Counted from the first letter of the stretch, positions 24,004-36,075 are shown. The stretch: 64,000 bases of DNA from Loxodes magnus (GCA_946699065.1 CAMPDV010000127.1:62001-126000), one strand, 5' to 3'. Numbers and translations are program-made. The notes: a model not told the origin generated them from the sequence alone.

Positions 24004-24113
24004 TAAAACAATTCTTTTATAAGATAAACAGTAATAAGATGATATTATAGTTTAAAAATAAAATTTTATCTTGCAAATTGATTTATAAAAAAACTTAATT
24101 TTATATATAATTG

Positions 24114-24394
24114 AAAAGATGGTGGGAGCTGAGAATGACCTTCGTGACAACACTTTCTGGTTTTATGGCTAGGAACAAGTTCCTTTCCTGTAGCTGAGAA
24201 AGTCCCTGGTCAGAGTCCTTTTCTGAAGGGAGCACTGTCTTTGAGATTATCCGCTCTTGGTAGGGGCTTGAAGCCTGGCTGCTCGTAGCGATGGAGCTCC
24301 CTAGCAGCTGTGCCTGGAGCACAACAGGATATCCCCGTTATTCCATAAAAAGAGAGCGTCGGGTTGTGCAATCGGAAAGGAGTTTCCGGTCCAA
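24114..24394 (-). ncRNA. GC-rich structured RNA, copy 3
   Basis: Minus-strand copy, nearly identical to copy 1, including about 25 bp of shared 5' flank (AATTTCAACTATAAAAGC in RNA sense). The T-run terminator lies at the 24114 end, directly against the tail end of unit B. The first hairpin is CGGAAA-CTCC-TTTCCG, fully Watson-Crick where copy 1 has a G-U pair. The second is GTGC-TCCAG-GCAC. The shared 5' flank points to a gene or SINE copied together with its promoter region. It forms an inverted pair with copies 1 and 2. Confidence 0.65.
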
Positions 24395-24764
24395 AAGCTT
24401 TTATAGTTGAAATTAATTAATTAATTTTAGGACTAAATTTTAATATTAATTTTTTCTTCGTAAATTTAATAAAAAACCTTAAAATTTGTGACTTTCTTTC
24501 TCTTTACTAACGATAATCTAGAAATATTATTACTAAAGAATCCTTTAAGATTTTACTAATTTTTTATTTCTAATATTTTTAGATTATAGCATTAATTAAA
24601 ATATCTTTTTATCTATTTTATTTTAAGAGGATCTAAATTAAAAAAATAAGGATTATCTGTTAATTGAATGAAATTTTGCTTTTTTAATTTAATTTATTAT
24701 AAATTCTAAAGTTTATCTTATATTTTATCTTTATAAATTATTATCTTTTAAATTTATTTTTTAA
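24395..24764. other. AT-rich spacer
   Basis: AT-rich sequence between structured RNA copy 3 and the first orphan ORF1 element. I see no gene, repeat or structured element in it. Confidence 0.4.
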
Positions 24765-25665
24765 AAAAGATGTTAGGATCAAAACCAGAATTTTTCGCGG
24801 CTACTAAAAGTAAGAGTTAACGACATCCTAGAAAGGCTAGGGCCAGGAAAAGGGTAATAAAAAGGTCACCCATCAGGATGAATTTCCCACCTTTGAAGAA
24901 AGGCCTAGGAAATAGGTTAAGAATATTATGACTCGGAAGTCTTTGAATCTCACCACATAATAGTAAAAAAGCTATGATTAGCTTATTAAAGTGATGCTAG
25001 ACCTCCAGGAAGAGGTAAAAATGTTGAAGAAAGACAATAAGAAGTTAATGTAAAACTTGAAATTGCAGAGGAAATAAAATCGAGACTCATGACCTAAGAG
25101 AGAGACCTTAACGCATTTTGAAATATATCAAAAGACTAGAGCAGTTAATCTCAAAACTAATAATAGAAGCAGAAAGAACTGATTAGCAAATTAGAAAACA
25201 TAGAAGAAAATCAGTACAAATTGCAGCTTTAAATGGAATCGAAAGAATAAAGGAATGATCCAATTATAATTGAAGGTGAAATTAATTCAAGATTTAAACC
25301 TAAACTATAAGTAAAAAGATGTTATAACTGTAATTCTCAAAAGCAACTATGGAAAAGATGCTAAAAATTTCGCAATTTCATGTAAGAATATTGAAACTAT
25401 TAGAAGTAGTTGAAGAAAAAAAGAAGAAACAATAATAAATAAAGCTATCAAGAGAAAGATAACACTACAATAAATTTGGAGAAATTTACAAGAAAAAAAC
25501 ATCTAGCATCTAGGTGAAAGAAGAATAAAAGACAACATGCATGGCAAGGAGAAGAGTTGCAGAGATTTTCAGACTTTTATATTAAACCTCTAGAGCAATC
25601 TAGAGGCTGGCGGGAAAGAGGTTGAAATACTTCAAGAACGCCAAACACTTTGATTTGTATTTGTA
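24765..25665 (+). mobile_element. Orphan ORF1 element 1 (coiled coil plus zinc knuckle)
   Basis: A GC-richer block starting AAAAAAGATGTTAGGATC (ATG 24770). It encodes a basic N-terminus, a heptad-like helix (LQEEVKMLKKDNKKLMQ), a degenerate knuckle CYNCNSQKQLWKRC (25320-25361, with Gln at the His position) and, after it, GEIYKKK, which fits the G-x-I-Y-[KR]-x-K motif shared with the other elements of this type. The frame changes more than once. The 3' end has a GGTTGAAATACTTCAAG hairpin and a TTTGTATTTG repeat. No reverse transcriptase or endonuclease is present. It is probably a non-autonomous non-LTR element. An extinct host gene is less likely, because sister copies interrupt WD40 units. 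Confidence 0.6.
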
Positions 25666-26219
25666 TTTGAAATTTATTTTTAACCATGAAATAAATTGTT
25701 CTAATTTAAGATAAATAATAATCATTTTTATCTATTTTTAAATTAATGGACAAAGTAAATTTTTGGAATGCAAAACTAAAATTTTAATAGTCAATTATAA
25801 AATTAGAAATAAAATAAAATATTCATACTTTTATTTTTATTATTTATAATTAATTAAAATTTTTCAGCATTTTAATTAAACAAAAAAATTGTTGTACTTG
25901 CAAAGCAATTTTTAATCTTGATATAATATGAAAATTATAACTAATTACTAATTAAATTAAAAACATTATTTAATTATGAAAACATTAGCTTTCATTTTTA
26001 AAGTCTTAATTTAAATAATATTTTCAATTATAATTCTAATTTCAATTATAATTCTAATTTAAATTTAAATTTTAATTTTAATTTTTTGATATATAATTTA
26101 AAAATTAGGTTAAAAATTAAAAATTGCTATTTTTTTGACTTATATTGATTAAAATATATAATAATTAAAATTTATATATGTTTACCATATTTCATATAGG
26201 TAATAATAAATGTTTTGCA
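25666..26219. other. AT-rich spacer
   Basis: Very AT-rich DNA with a run of (AATTTAAATTTT)-like simple sequence near 26030-26090. No gene or known repeat is seen. Confidence 0.4.
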
Positions 26220-26800
26220 ACTTCCATCTCAATAATCTTGATTTAATTTTCTTTAATCGTTTTCTTCTTCGCTTGCTCACTAATCAAATTATTCCATTAA
26301 CTCTTCCGCTTGTTCGTTTTTTTTGCTATAAAATTTATTCTTTGAAGCAATTTTGAATGAAATTATTTAATTCTGTAGTCAATTTTTAAAGTTATCTTAG
26401 AGTATGGAAGTTAGGATTAATTTACTTTTTTTAAGTTATAAGTTTAAGCAAATCATAATTTTTCAAGTCTTTAAATTCTTCCATTAAATCTTGCAGAGCA
26501 TACATTAAGAAATATGTTAATAGATTTCTTATTCTCCGCAAATGCAAATTTCAGAGTGTTTTATTTAATAGTACCTATATTTCAAATAATACTAAAATTG
26601 TAACTAAAGGTCATTAATTTGAAAATTGATACTATTTCTCGAATCATTGTCTTGTTTAATATTGTGTAAGTATAAGTTGGAAATTTCTATTAATCAATAT
26701 TATTATCTTAATCTTCAAAAAAATGCGTGTAGTAGGCATCGCATTCAACCTTCCTATTACATGTGAATAAAATGTTTATTCCATTTTATTTAAAACTTAG
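26220..26800 (-). mobile_element. LINE 3' fragment (C-terminal zinc finger of ORF2)
   Basis: The minus strand encodes EICICGEQEIYQHISQC (26547-26498), a CxC...HxxxC finger of the kind found downstream of LINE reverse transcriptases. It aligns with CICQQQEKFEHVFDC of LINE copy 1. Flanking sequence is protein-like in shifted frames (LMEEFKDLKNYDLLKL below it). No RT motif is found upstream within the next several hundred bases, so this is a 5'-truncated or decayed copy, which is common for LINEs. Boundaries are approximate. Confidence 0.45.
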
Positions 26801-27319
26801 TTTTAAATTATTAGCTACTACTAGCATATTAAAGTTCTATTTGAAAATGTTAAGTCATTTATTTTAAATTCTTTAAATATTTAAGATAACTGTTCTTTGT
26901 TAAAAAGAAATAATACATCAGAGTTGGGATCTATTTAAGATTCAGTGTAAAGTTTTATATAGAATTTGAAATAATACATTGCAATGTAATTTTAAAAGAA
27001 TAATTAATTCAAGACAATAAAGTAAGATTCATTAAAAGTAGAATAAAGACTTTGTAAAGCACATCTTGCTACTTTTCTTTAGTTAGTGATTATATAATTT
27101 TATTTTTTATCTCTGAAGAATAGTTCAAGTAATTACTTCTGACCCATAACGTGCCTTCGGTAGTATAAATATTCTAAAAGTCTATTATATATTAATTAAC
27201 ACTTTTTATTGCCATTAAATTTACAGTCCCTGTACTTTTTATATCTTATTAAGATTGCCTGTCTACAATAATTTATTATTAAATACCATCTCCAACGTAG
27301 TGAGCTGTAGAGAGATAAA
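26801..27319. other. AT-rich spacer
   Basis: No recognisable gene. It may contain further decayed LINE sequence on the minus strand upstream of the zinc finger fragment, but I see no motif to support that. Confidence 0.3.
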
Positions 27320-29230
27320 ATGTAGGATTTGAAATGCTTAATGATACCTTTAAAACTCATGATGGTAAAACTGAAGCTGATGTTTATTTAGTGCTCGTTT
27401 TTTAATTACCAGAAACAGACGTAATATTACAAACAGGAACTGTACCTGTTTGTATTGTAAAACAAATAATTGGGTCTGGATGAAGCGTGTAAATTAGCGA
27501 GGTGTTTTAGGATTATTAATTTACAATATAATTAATAATCCATTTTGGAGAGAGAAATTTCCAGAGAACTAAAACTGATTAATATCATCTTTCGTACATC
27601 TAGAGTCTGATGCATAAAATAAATTATTAAGATCAGAAAGGAAATAAAAATTATATGCTTTGAAATTGTTTAGTCTTACCTAGCATATGTTCATGGTACT
27701 TTAATGGCTTTTTATAGATCAGGAGAAGATATATATTTAACCTATATATATGGTTAAAATAAGCACTGTATAAATAATTCTAAGAGAATAATCCGTGAAA
27801 GTTACTAACTTGGTAAGCTTTTAGTAGAAATTGTAAGGAATATAACTATTGGAAGAACTGATGATGAAGAGAAATAGTTCTCTTGAAGCAGCTTTAAAAT
27901 ATAGAGATTATATAAATTTTATTGATTCTACTGACTATGACTTCATACTTTATAATATGAGAGATTTTGAAATAGTAAAGCATTCTTAAATAACCGACTT
28001 ATGATGTTTTGTCTATGGTTTATTTTTTACTCATCAATAAAATATAACAGTTGATGGATTATCTGGCTAAAGAATGATTTGTGAAAGATTTGCTAGAAAT
28101 ATTCCAAGTCTTTAAATGAAAAGCATATTTGAAAGAGACTAACTGATTGAATATTTACAAAAAAAAGCATGAAGTTCATTGCAAAATACGACAATAAGTT
28201 GAAATTTTGTATTGGATTGCTTCAGAATAGTATTTTAGAGACCGTGGAGACTGCCTAGCTTATATGCTACTTAGAAGAATTTATTTTTAGTAAGGTAGAA
28301 TTGTAAAAATTTGAATGGAATTAATACTCTATGTTTAGCAATCTGTCCAAGTGTGAAAAGCTCCTTAAGTGATGCAGGAGTTGCCAAATTTATTCTAGGA
28401 ACTAGTAAGTTTAATAGATGTGGTGTTTGAACAGGAGATGCTTAGATTAGTATAATAAAATGTTCCCATACCTCTTTAGATTAAAAAATACACTAAAATA
28501 CTTAAAATGTTCTTAGTAATTAATAAACTGAATAAGAAAAAGTAAATAAAACTAAATAAATATGAAATATTTATCAAATCTTAAGATATCCCTTATCAAA
28601 TCAAATTCATACATCTTAAAATAGCAAAGAATGAAAAATTATTATTTTCATTTTGCAAAAGATTGAACTGAAGAAAATGCTCGAGGTATCTAAGAGAAAA
28701 TTAGATGATCGTAAAGAAGAAAAACCTACGCCACCTTTAGGAGTCAAATTTATTTTACTTATAATTGCAAGAACAGTTTCTTAAAATAGCGCAGTATGAG
28801 ATTTTCAAGGAAAGGCTTCCTAAGCTTAACAGTTATGATATGAATTGGAGAAATAGAAGAAAATCAGGTAAAGAATAAGCAAGTCTTATAGCAATGTAAT
28901 TAGGATAAACTATAAGAACAAATCAGGATGTATAGCAAAATATGTGGAAGAAAGTGAAGAAAAGCAGAAAGAAATATAAGAGGAAACGTAAGAGGAAATT
29001 GAGCATATTCCTTCAGAAAAAGTTATTCAAACAGTAGGTATCTTCGACAAGAAAAAGAAAGAATATAGCGGCAAATAGAGGACGAAGCAGGATATCCTAT
29101 ATGCTTTTCATCTTTCTCATAAATTTAGAAAGTTATTTTGCATGGTGATCCACATCATTTGAAATGTGAAATAAGTTTATAGAGTTTGAGTATTTTCCTC
29201 TTTGTGGATAGAAACTTTAAAAAGACTTTT
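27320..29230 (+). CDS. Unrecognised gene, probably multi-exon or frame-broken
   Basis: The best coding signal outside the named families, with G-rich first codon positions and mixed residues. Frame 1 (27325-27500) contains MLNDTFKTHDGKTEADVYLV and QTGTVPVCIVKQIIGSGWS. Then comes YLAYVHGTLMAFYRSGEDIY (about 27675-27880). A long clean run from about 27880 to 28530 contains KYRDYINFIDSTDYDFILYN, DGLSGQRMICERFARNIPSL and FNRCGVWTGDAQISIIKC. A Lys/Glu-rich region follows to 29050 and a Cys/His-containing end reads VILHGDPHHLKCEISLQSL. Gln uses TAA/TAG and Trp TGA. Frame changes could be short introns or decay. I recognise no domain. It is not obviously related to the LINE or ORF1 elements around it. 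Confidence 0.45.
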
Positions 29231-29589
29231 AATTAAACTTTCTATCTTAAATTTTTATATTCTAATAATATTGTAAGCTCTTAATGAAGCAATATTAAAA
29301 GCTAAAATTAATATTATTAACTTTAACATATTTAAATAATAATAATTTAAAATAAAATAAACAATTAATTTTCAAAACTTAGAATACAAAATGTTTATGA
29401 TGCTTTCTTAAAAGCAATAATATTTAATAGGCTTTTTTGAAAACTAAATTTTATTTGAAAAGGTTTAATCTATCAATCAAATTATTTTAATTATTAAATT
29501 TATAAAATTTAAAGTTTTTTTCTAGCTTGGATAATTATAGATTACATCTATTTATATGTTTTAAAAAAAATACCAGAAATTCTATAAGG
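29231..29589. other. AT-rich spacer
   Basis: About 360 bp of AT-rich DNA with no gene, repeat or structure that I can support. Confidence 0.4.
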
Positions 29590-30440
29590 TTTCTTTGCCA
29601 CCTCTCCAAAAGACAAAAAGGAATAGAGAAGTGGGAAGTGAGAAGCCACTTATTCTAATCTCACTTCTTTACTTTAATAAAACCAACTTTCTGATCAGCA
29701 AAATATTTAATAATAGACCTAATAAATTCCAAAGCCAGGTAAACGACAGAAACAAACTCCATAAACTCCAAACACGGAAGAGAGATCTCGAAGACAGTAG
29801 GAGATTGTATTGCGTGGTTAGGAACGATCCTTTGGCTTTAACTCCGAGCAAGTTGATGTAGCGTAGTTTGCATTAATGGTGGTGAACTTCAATGAAGAGG
29901 TTTAAAAGTTGAAATAATTTAACGAAAAACTAATTTTCAAGCCAGAAGAAAAGAATTAAATGGACGGGAATCGTATAAATGACTATGAACGCTAAATGGA
30001 TGTATTCTTCAGCATCCAATACCATTAGGATAAGAACACAACTTAGCTGATGGATTAAGTAGTGAAATAAGAATAAGAAATTCAACTTCTTAAGGAATCA
30101 AGAATAGAATCTAACCCTAAGCTTAACCTCGAATGAGATTAATTCTAACCAGGAAGAGATGCTTTTGCTATGGAAATAATAACACCTTTAGAGGAAACTG
30201 ACAGAAGTTCCAATAGAAACAAAGGCATTTCTAACAAGCAAAGCGAACAGAAAAAGTTAGGTTGAATAAGATTTTTGAATTAAGAATGGAAGTATGAACA
30301 AGAGGAAAAAGATGAAGCTATAACCAAGCCCTAAGGGAATTAGAACGTAAAACCTATAAAAATCCGTGAATGGGAACATGTAATCTTTCTGTTGTCCCAA
30401 GCATTTTAATTAACAAAAAGCTTTAAGCGCTGTACTTCAG
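29590..30440 (+). mobile_element. Orphan ORF1 element 2 (coiled coil, degenerate knuckle)
   Basis: A GC-richer block opening with GCCACCTCTCCAAAAG; element 4 opens with the similar ACCACCTCCTAAAAAG. One plus frame from about 29885 gives a long Glu/Lys/Gln helix (NFNEEVQKLKQFNEKL and KQEQEIQLLKESRIESN). This is followed in another frame by RCFCYGNNNTFRGN, which resembles a worn CCHC knuckle. It has no RT. By position and composition it belongs with the other five orphan ORF1 elements, but its motifs are the weakest of the set. Its 3' end near CCGTGAATGGGAACATG is not sharply defined. Confidence 0.45.
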
Positions 30441-32273
30441 AGAAGGTAAAAATCCATAATAATGGAGAAATGATTTTATATAATTATAATTACATAACCT
30501 AATATTTGTTACTTTATCTAAAACTTTATATTATAAAATATTTTCATCTAAAGTATGCTATTTCTTTACACTAATAACATAGATATTTATTTTCCTCCAA
30601 AAATTACGAGTTTTTATAAAAAAGAAGGAATTTCGTAATACTAATGAAAAGATAAAATTATACTATTTAAATAACTATTATTCCATTAAGTTTAATTTCT
30701 CGATTTTAGTTTACCAAACAAACCAAATCTGATACTGTGATAAATAAGATTTGCGTAAATTTTTTCTTGAATTAAAAAATGGAAGTGAAAAATGATCAAA
30801 AAAAACTTTTCGAATTTTATTAAACATCATCGTAATTTTTTAATAGAATATGACAATTTGAAAGAACATAATTTAAAAATATAGAAAAAGTAGATTAACT
30901 TACTGTTGAAAAAATTTGTTTATTGGAAGATATTCGCTAGAATTAAATTAATTGGAGTCTAAATTTTAAGTAAATTAATTACGATATAAATAATAAATAA
31001 GTTATTATGATAAAAATTTAGCAAATATAAGATAATATTTAATCTAAAAGAATATGATAAATATAATAAATACACTATTCAATCATAAAATTATTACGAA
31101 AAAAAAATGTATTGAAACAAATAAATACTAAATAATAAATTTTACTATTAAAAATATTTAGAATCTAATAAAAAAAGCTATAAATAAATAGACATAAACA
31201 ATAAAAATAATAAGAAATGAAAATACTCTTAAATAAAGTATGAAATAATTATATAAATTTTATTATTTGATTTATAATTTTTATAAAAATAGTAATATTT
31301 ATTTCTATATATAACTTAAAATTATTTAAAGCTATGCTTAAAATATTTAAAAATAAAGACATTTAAATTATTTTTTAGCTATTTAAATATATTAAATAAG
31401 TTTAATTATATTTTTTAAATAAGATACTAACATAAATTTTATACTTTCTTTAATTTCTAATTATATCTTAAAATAATATGATAGCTTTATTACATTTTTA
31501 ATCATTTTACAAATCAAAATATTTTAAATTTGATATCTAAATAATTTTAATTTATAAAGATTTTGCTAAACTAAATTTGAATGAAAAATTAATTAAATTA
31601 ATTTTATAAATATAAAAATACTATTTTAATATATAATGAAAAACTAAGGATTTTTATAATAGATAAAAAGAATTCATTCATTATGTAAAATTATTTATTA
31701 TATTCTTTATTTACTTTATAATTTCTTGCTTAAATTTACTATCCATAAAATACATTCTTTTATAATGCAAAGGCTTTAAAATGCTAGTCTTATTTTTTTA
31801 AATTTTTTATATATATTTGAAAGTATGATAGCCATTTGCGATAATATAATTAAAAAGAAATTCTCTTCGATAAAGTATAAATATTACTTATCAACGTGAT
31901 AGAGTTTTTAATTGATTACAAAAGAGATTTTTATAATTAGTTTCGTCGAAAATGTTTAAAAAAATTAATTTAAATAGAAAGGGATATTTTAACCTAAAAA
32001 TAAGAAGGGATTTATACTCTATTGATATAGTTTATTTTATAAATAGTTTATCTTATTTTAATTTCCTATTTAATTAAAAAACAATTAGCATTTTCCTATC
32101 CCTTAAGCCTAGAATTAGAAAACTTTTACTTTAATTATAAATTAGATACAATTGCATTTATTATTAAATACTTATTATTATTAATTTTTTAAATGAAATT
32201 AAATTTATAAAAATAATAAATATAAGATACGTAAATAAATTATAAATACTATTATTATATTATTATCAAATGG
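30441..32273. other. AT-rich spacer with one weak coding candidate
   Basis: Long AT-rich stretch. From an ATG at 30779 (plus) the frame reads MEVKNDQKKLFEFYQTSS and later VEKICLLEDIRQN, continuing to about 31200 with TAA/TAG as Gln. It has better codon periodicity than its neighbours but no known domain, and a second frame is also plausible. The rest (31250-32270) is AT-rich with no recognisable element. Confidence 0.25.
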
Positions 32274-32692
32274 ATGTCTGCCGCATCAGTCAAACTAGTA
32301 GGTAATCTGGTGCAGTGTATACTGCATTGCGAGTAATCTCGCACTAGATGCCACCACGGGGAAGGGTGGATAAGCTCTGTGGAGACGTAACTAACTTAAC
32401 CCGAGGATTCTCTCTAGCAGTATGAAAATTTGACTGACGGGCCTTCTAATTAACAACTTAATAACTATCTCTTATTTGAACCTTATTCAAGAAGACTGAA
32501 GCATTTGACTCAAAATTTTAGAATAATTTTTAATAAGAAGATCCCCCATTTGGAGAAGCTGACATAACTCATCGGATCTCTAGAATTTAGCAAGAAACAT
32601 GAGAACATTTTTAAATATTTAATATTAATATTGAAAGAGGTGCTACTCGCTCTATAATAATTTCTATTTATTTATTTATTTATAATAATATT
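32274..32692 (+). mobile_element. SINE-like element 2 with multibranched RNA head
   Basis: A GC-rich head followed by an AT-richer body and the same 3' end as the element in unit B: GAGGTGCTACTCGCTCTATAAT and (TTTA)n at 32637-32685. The head can fold as a closed multibranch domain. An outer stem AGTCAAA/TTTGACT (32288-32294 with 32429-32435) encloses CTAGT/ACTAG (32295-32299 with 32343-32347), which itself holds two perfect hairpins (GCAGT-GTAT-ACTGC and GCGAG-TAAT-CTCGC). A CCACC/GGTGG hairpin follows (32351-32369). The head has no resemblance to that of element 1, so the two share only the tail. No tRNA A/B boxes are seen. It could be a captured structured RNA. Confidence 0.6.
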
Positions 32693-33599
32693 ATTTTCGC
32701 TAATAATTTGTAATTATAAATGAGTAATTTTTATAAAATTTAATTAGCAGAAATTTTTGTATTAGATTAAAATATTTAAATAATATTAATTTTTAAATAA
32801 GCAAGAATAATATTCAAATTTACTATAATTTATATTTTATTTTCTTAATAGAAATTTATCAAAAAACTGAATCTTATTTTATTTGTATATCTATTGCTCT
32901 TAAATAACCTTTAAATCTTCTTTTAAAAGAAAATAGTTCTAGTTTCATATTTTTTAATTTATAGGCATATTTTAATAAATAAAATTAAAAATATAAATGC
33001 TTTTAATTCTAAATTTTAATTTATTTTGCTACTTTACTTAATATTTAAAGTTAGAATCTTAAATTGATATAAATTAAATTATTTTTAAAAACATTTAGCG
33101 GGATTTCATATTACGTTTATAAAAAGAATTAGAAAATAAAAAACTAAATAATTTATACTTATTTATTCAAATATTTAAAATTTTACAAAAAAGCAGAAGT
33201 TTAAAATTTGAAACTTATAAAAAATTAGTAATTCTAACATAATATACGTCCATAAAGGACGAAAAATAGTAAAAATAAACGATCTGAGAATAGGCTGATT
33301 ATAAAAAAAACTGAGAATTAGATAATTTTTTAACATTTTTAATTTTTAATATTTTTTTGTTGAATTTCTTTATATCAAAGTCAATCGATGCTAGATTTGT
33401 AAAATTTTTCTTTTTTAATATTTATCTTTATCACAAATATTGTTAAATATAAAATTTTAAATTATAATTTTTTTTAATTTTTAAAATAATTAGTTTATAC
33501 TTTATTTTTTTTCTTTTAGTAATATTTTTAAATAATTTAATAAAACTGATAGTGTCAATTAAATAATTAGTAAATTTTATATTCATTTTTTATAGAAAA
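32693..33599. other. AT-rich spacer
   Basis: About 900 bp of very AT-rich DNA. I see no gene, no structured element and no clear match to the repeated units. Confidence 0.4.
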
Positions 33600-34529
33600 A
33601 TATAATTTCTTAAGTTTTCCTTATAATTTTTCATTTAACTTTTAAAAATATTTTACTACATTTCTAAGGTTAAAATAGAGATTACATAATTTATTATATA
33701 TTTTATATAAACATTAATAAAATTCTTAAAATATACATTTAAAATATAATTTAGAATTATAAATGTTCTTAATATTTTTTAAATTATATTTAATTAATAT
33801 TTTTCCATTTACTTTGGTTTTTTATAAAATATTAAGAGATTTTATTTATAATAAATTATTTTAAATTCTTATTAAACAAAAAGAAAAATATTAATTTTCC
33901 TTATTTTAATTTAAAATATTATTCTTCATTAATAAGAAATGCAATCACAGTTTTATTAAATATTTTATCTAGATAATAAGAAAATTTCTTATTAGTATCT
34001 AATTAAACCTATCTTTAACTAGTTAAAGTATTTAGAATATTCGCAAGTACAGTTAAAGTAAAAAGGAATTTTCTTTTAGGTTTTTATGAATTAATATTAC
34101 TAAATGAGTTAGTAAAGGAGACTATAATATATTAATCACTTGATATTGAGATAAATAGAGGATTTTAGATATATGAATAAATGACTCTATTGAAGATTTA
34201 AGCTAGCTTTTCTTTATTTAATTATATAAAAGAATAATGCTTTCTCTTTACTATTTATTTTAGTTCATTTTAATGACTCAGCTTCAAATAATTCTATAAT
34301 TATCTGAATCAGCTTTTTATGTTTTAATCTTTTGTAATGTATAAGATTAATATCTGAGGAAGTGCTATACAGCAAAGCAGGAAGCATTGTTGATTAGAAA
34401 CAATAAGATATAGAATAATAGTAGACTAATAAAATGTATTAAGAGTAAATAATAATCTATTAGATTAGTTTTAAATACTTTATATTAGCTAATCTAATAC
34501 TTATATTATCTCATACTACTAAGAAACAT
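33600..34529 (+). repeat. Extended left flank shared by units C and D
   Basis: Homologous to 47325-48423 left of unit D, with frequent small differences. Shared landmarks are TTTCCATTTACTTTGG, GAAATGCAATCA and ATGACTCTATTGAAG. A stretch present in D (about 47975-48230) is absent or different here. Units A and B lack this flank beyond the short CTAATCTAATACTTATA end, so C and D derive from one longer duplication. No gene is recognised. The right end is cut by the orphan ORF1 element 3. Confidence 0.65.
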
Positions 34530-35367
34530 TAAAAAAAGATGGAGCAAAACATCCGCCTTTCTAAAAATTAAATAAGAAAAGCTAAAAAAAGACAGCGCAA
34601 GAGTTATGCAAATAGGAAAGATAAGAATCAGATTCAAGCTCATCTTCGCAAGGCAAAATTATGACAGGTGCAATTGAATCCAACAAACATAAAATACAGA
34701 TCCAGGAAGATCTACAAATCAAGGTTGAGGCAATGTAAGCGCAAATAATTAAATACGAAAAAACAATTTACAATTAAAATCTTTAAATAAGGGATTTAAC
34801 AAACTTTATAGAAGACTAAAGCAATGAACATGTAATATTAAAAAACTAACTTATTGAAAACAACCTAGTAACGGAAGAGCAACTCGACAATAATCTTAAC
34901 AAAACTTTAAATATTCTTAAAAGATGGAAGTAGAAAAATAGCCACTGTTGTGCGAAAAACAATCTAACCCATAAAAAGAATCTGAAAATTACGATAATAA
35001 CATAATTAAAAGACTTGAAAAAATAGAAAAATTTGTTAATATAAGTACAATTTAACAATAATAAAAAAAACATTGCAGATACTGTCAATCAAGCAAACAT
35101 CTACTAAGAAACTGCTAATAATGAAAAAGATTAAAAGAAAAAAAACAATAAAAAACATGATGTCGACTTAACAAATTATGGATAACAAAAACTGGAATAT
35201 ATAGATAAAAACTCCTTGCAAGACCTACTTAAATTTATTAGTGGTAGCCTGCCACTTATCAAAAAAGGTCATGGTCTACATCCATGTAAAAAAATGTCAG
35301 AGTGAACTGGTTGGAACTCCAGCAAGCTCGAAAACTCTTAACATTTAGTTAATTTTAATTTTTAATT
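34530..35367 (+). mobile_element. Orphan ORF1 element 3, inserted at the left edge of unit C
   Basis: It splits the conserved leader edge. TAAGAAACAT lies on its left (34520-34529) and AAAGAAACAT on its right (35370-35379), an approximate target duplication, while units B and D are continuous here. From ATG 34539 it encodes a basic N-terminus, then in another frame a coiled coil (QIQEDLQIKVEAMQAQII), a perfect knuckle CRYCQSSKHLLRNC (C-x2-C-x4-H-x4-C, about 35074-35115) and KTGIYRQKL, the G-I-Y-R-x-K motif of this family. The 3' end GGTTGGAACTCCAGCAAG can form a short hairpin like those of elements 1 and 4. No RT is present. It is likely mobilised in trans by a LINE. Confidence 0.7.
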
Positions 35368-36075
35368 ACAAAGAAACATATTATGTTAAGTTTACTCTTT
35401 CTATTAATTCAGAAAATAGTAATAGAAGACATTAAAATTATGTTTTCTATCTTAAAAGGTTATAATTTTCTTAATAGCAAAGAAGTAATTTTGAGAAAGA
35501 GAGTATTAATAGTGGTAGCAATATAATATAGACTTGTATATAATAATAGAATTAAGTTTTTATCTTTAAATAATCTAGAATAATTTAGGTATTATTAATT
35601 AGAAATGATAATTCCAAAAATAACATAAATAACAAATATAATATTAGTTTACTATAAAAAGAGAAAGTATACTAAATGTATTAATTATAACTAATCTAAT
35701 ATCTTTATAAATTAAAGAGAAATTAATTAATAACTAATAAAGCTAAAAGGATAAAATTTTAAGTATTTAATAGACATAATTAAACATATTAAAGCTTATT
35801 TTAATAATAAAATTAAATATTACTATTTAATAATTATAAACTAAAAATACTGATACACCATTTCTAGTTAGTTTAAATATTTACTTTCTACTACTTATAT
35901 TTATTACTTTTATATCTTTTGCTTAGAATCAACATTAAATATGGCTAATAAATTTAGTTTATTATTATAAGAGAGACCTTTATAAGTAAAAGGTTTAATG
36001 AAATAGTAGTAAGAAAGTGGGAAATTAAAAGAGTTTATCTTATAAATTCTTAAAATACTTAGTTTTAAGTAATTT
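35365..36075 (+). repeat. Invariant leader segment, unit C
   Basis: Nearly identical to the leaders of A, B, D and E, although the downstream flank and gene of C differ from each of them at many positions. Confidence 0.75.

Larger units (their letters stand above)
18411..24110 (+). repeat. WD40 repeat unit B
   Basis: The most complete unit in the window: leader (18411-19123), variable 5' flank, WD40-B gene, then a tail of about 3.4 kb that includes a SINE insertion at 22375-22893. Unit C (35365-40240) has the same order and ends at the same sequence (CTTAATTTTATAT), but lacks about 260 bp inside the tail. A 31-bp inverted repeat lies near both ends (18596-18626 and 23973-24003). Structured RNA copies 2 and 3 sit just outside the two ends in opposite orientations. 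The unit may be an old mobile element or a segmental repeat. I see no transposase or integrase in it. Confidence 0.65.

Noticed and set aside
29595-29861. Open frames on both strands at the start of orphan ORF1 element 2
   Set aside because: They do not contain the coiled coil or knuckle, which lie downstream in other frames. They are shadows of the element's GC-richer 5' part.
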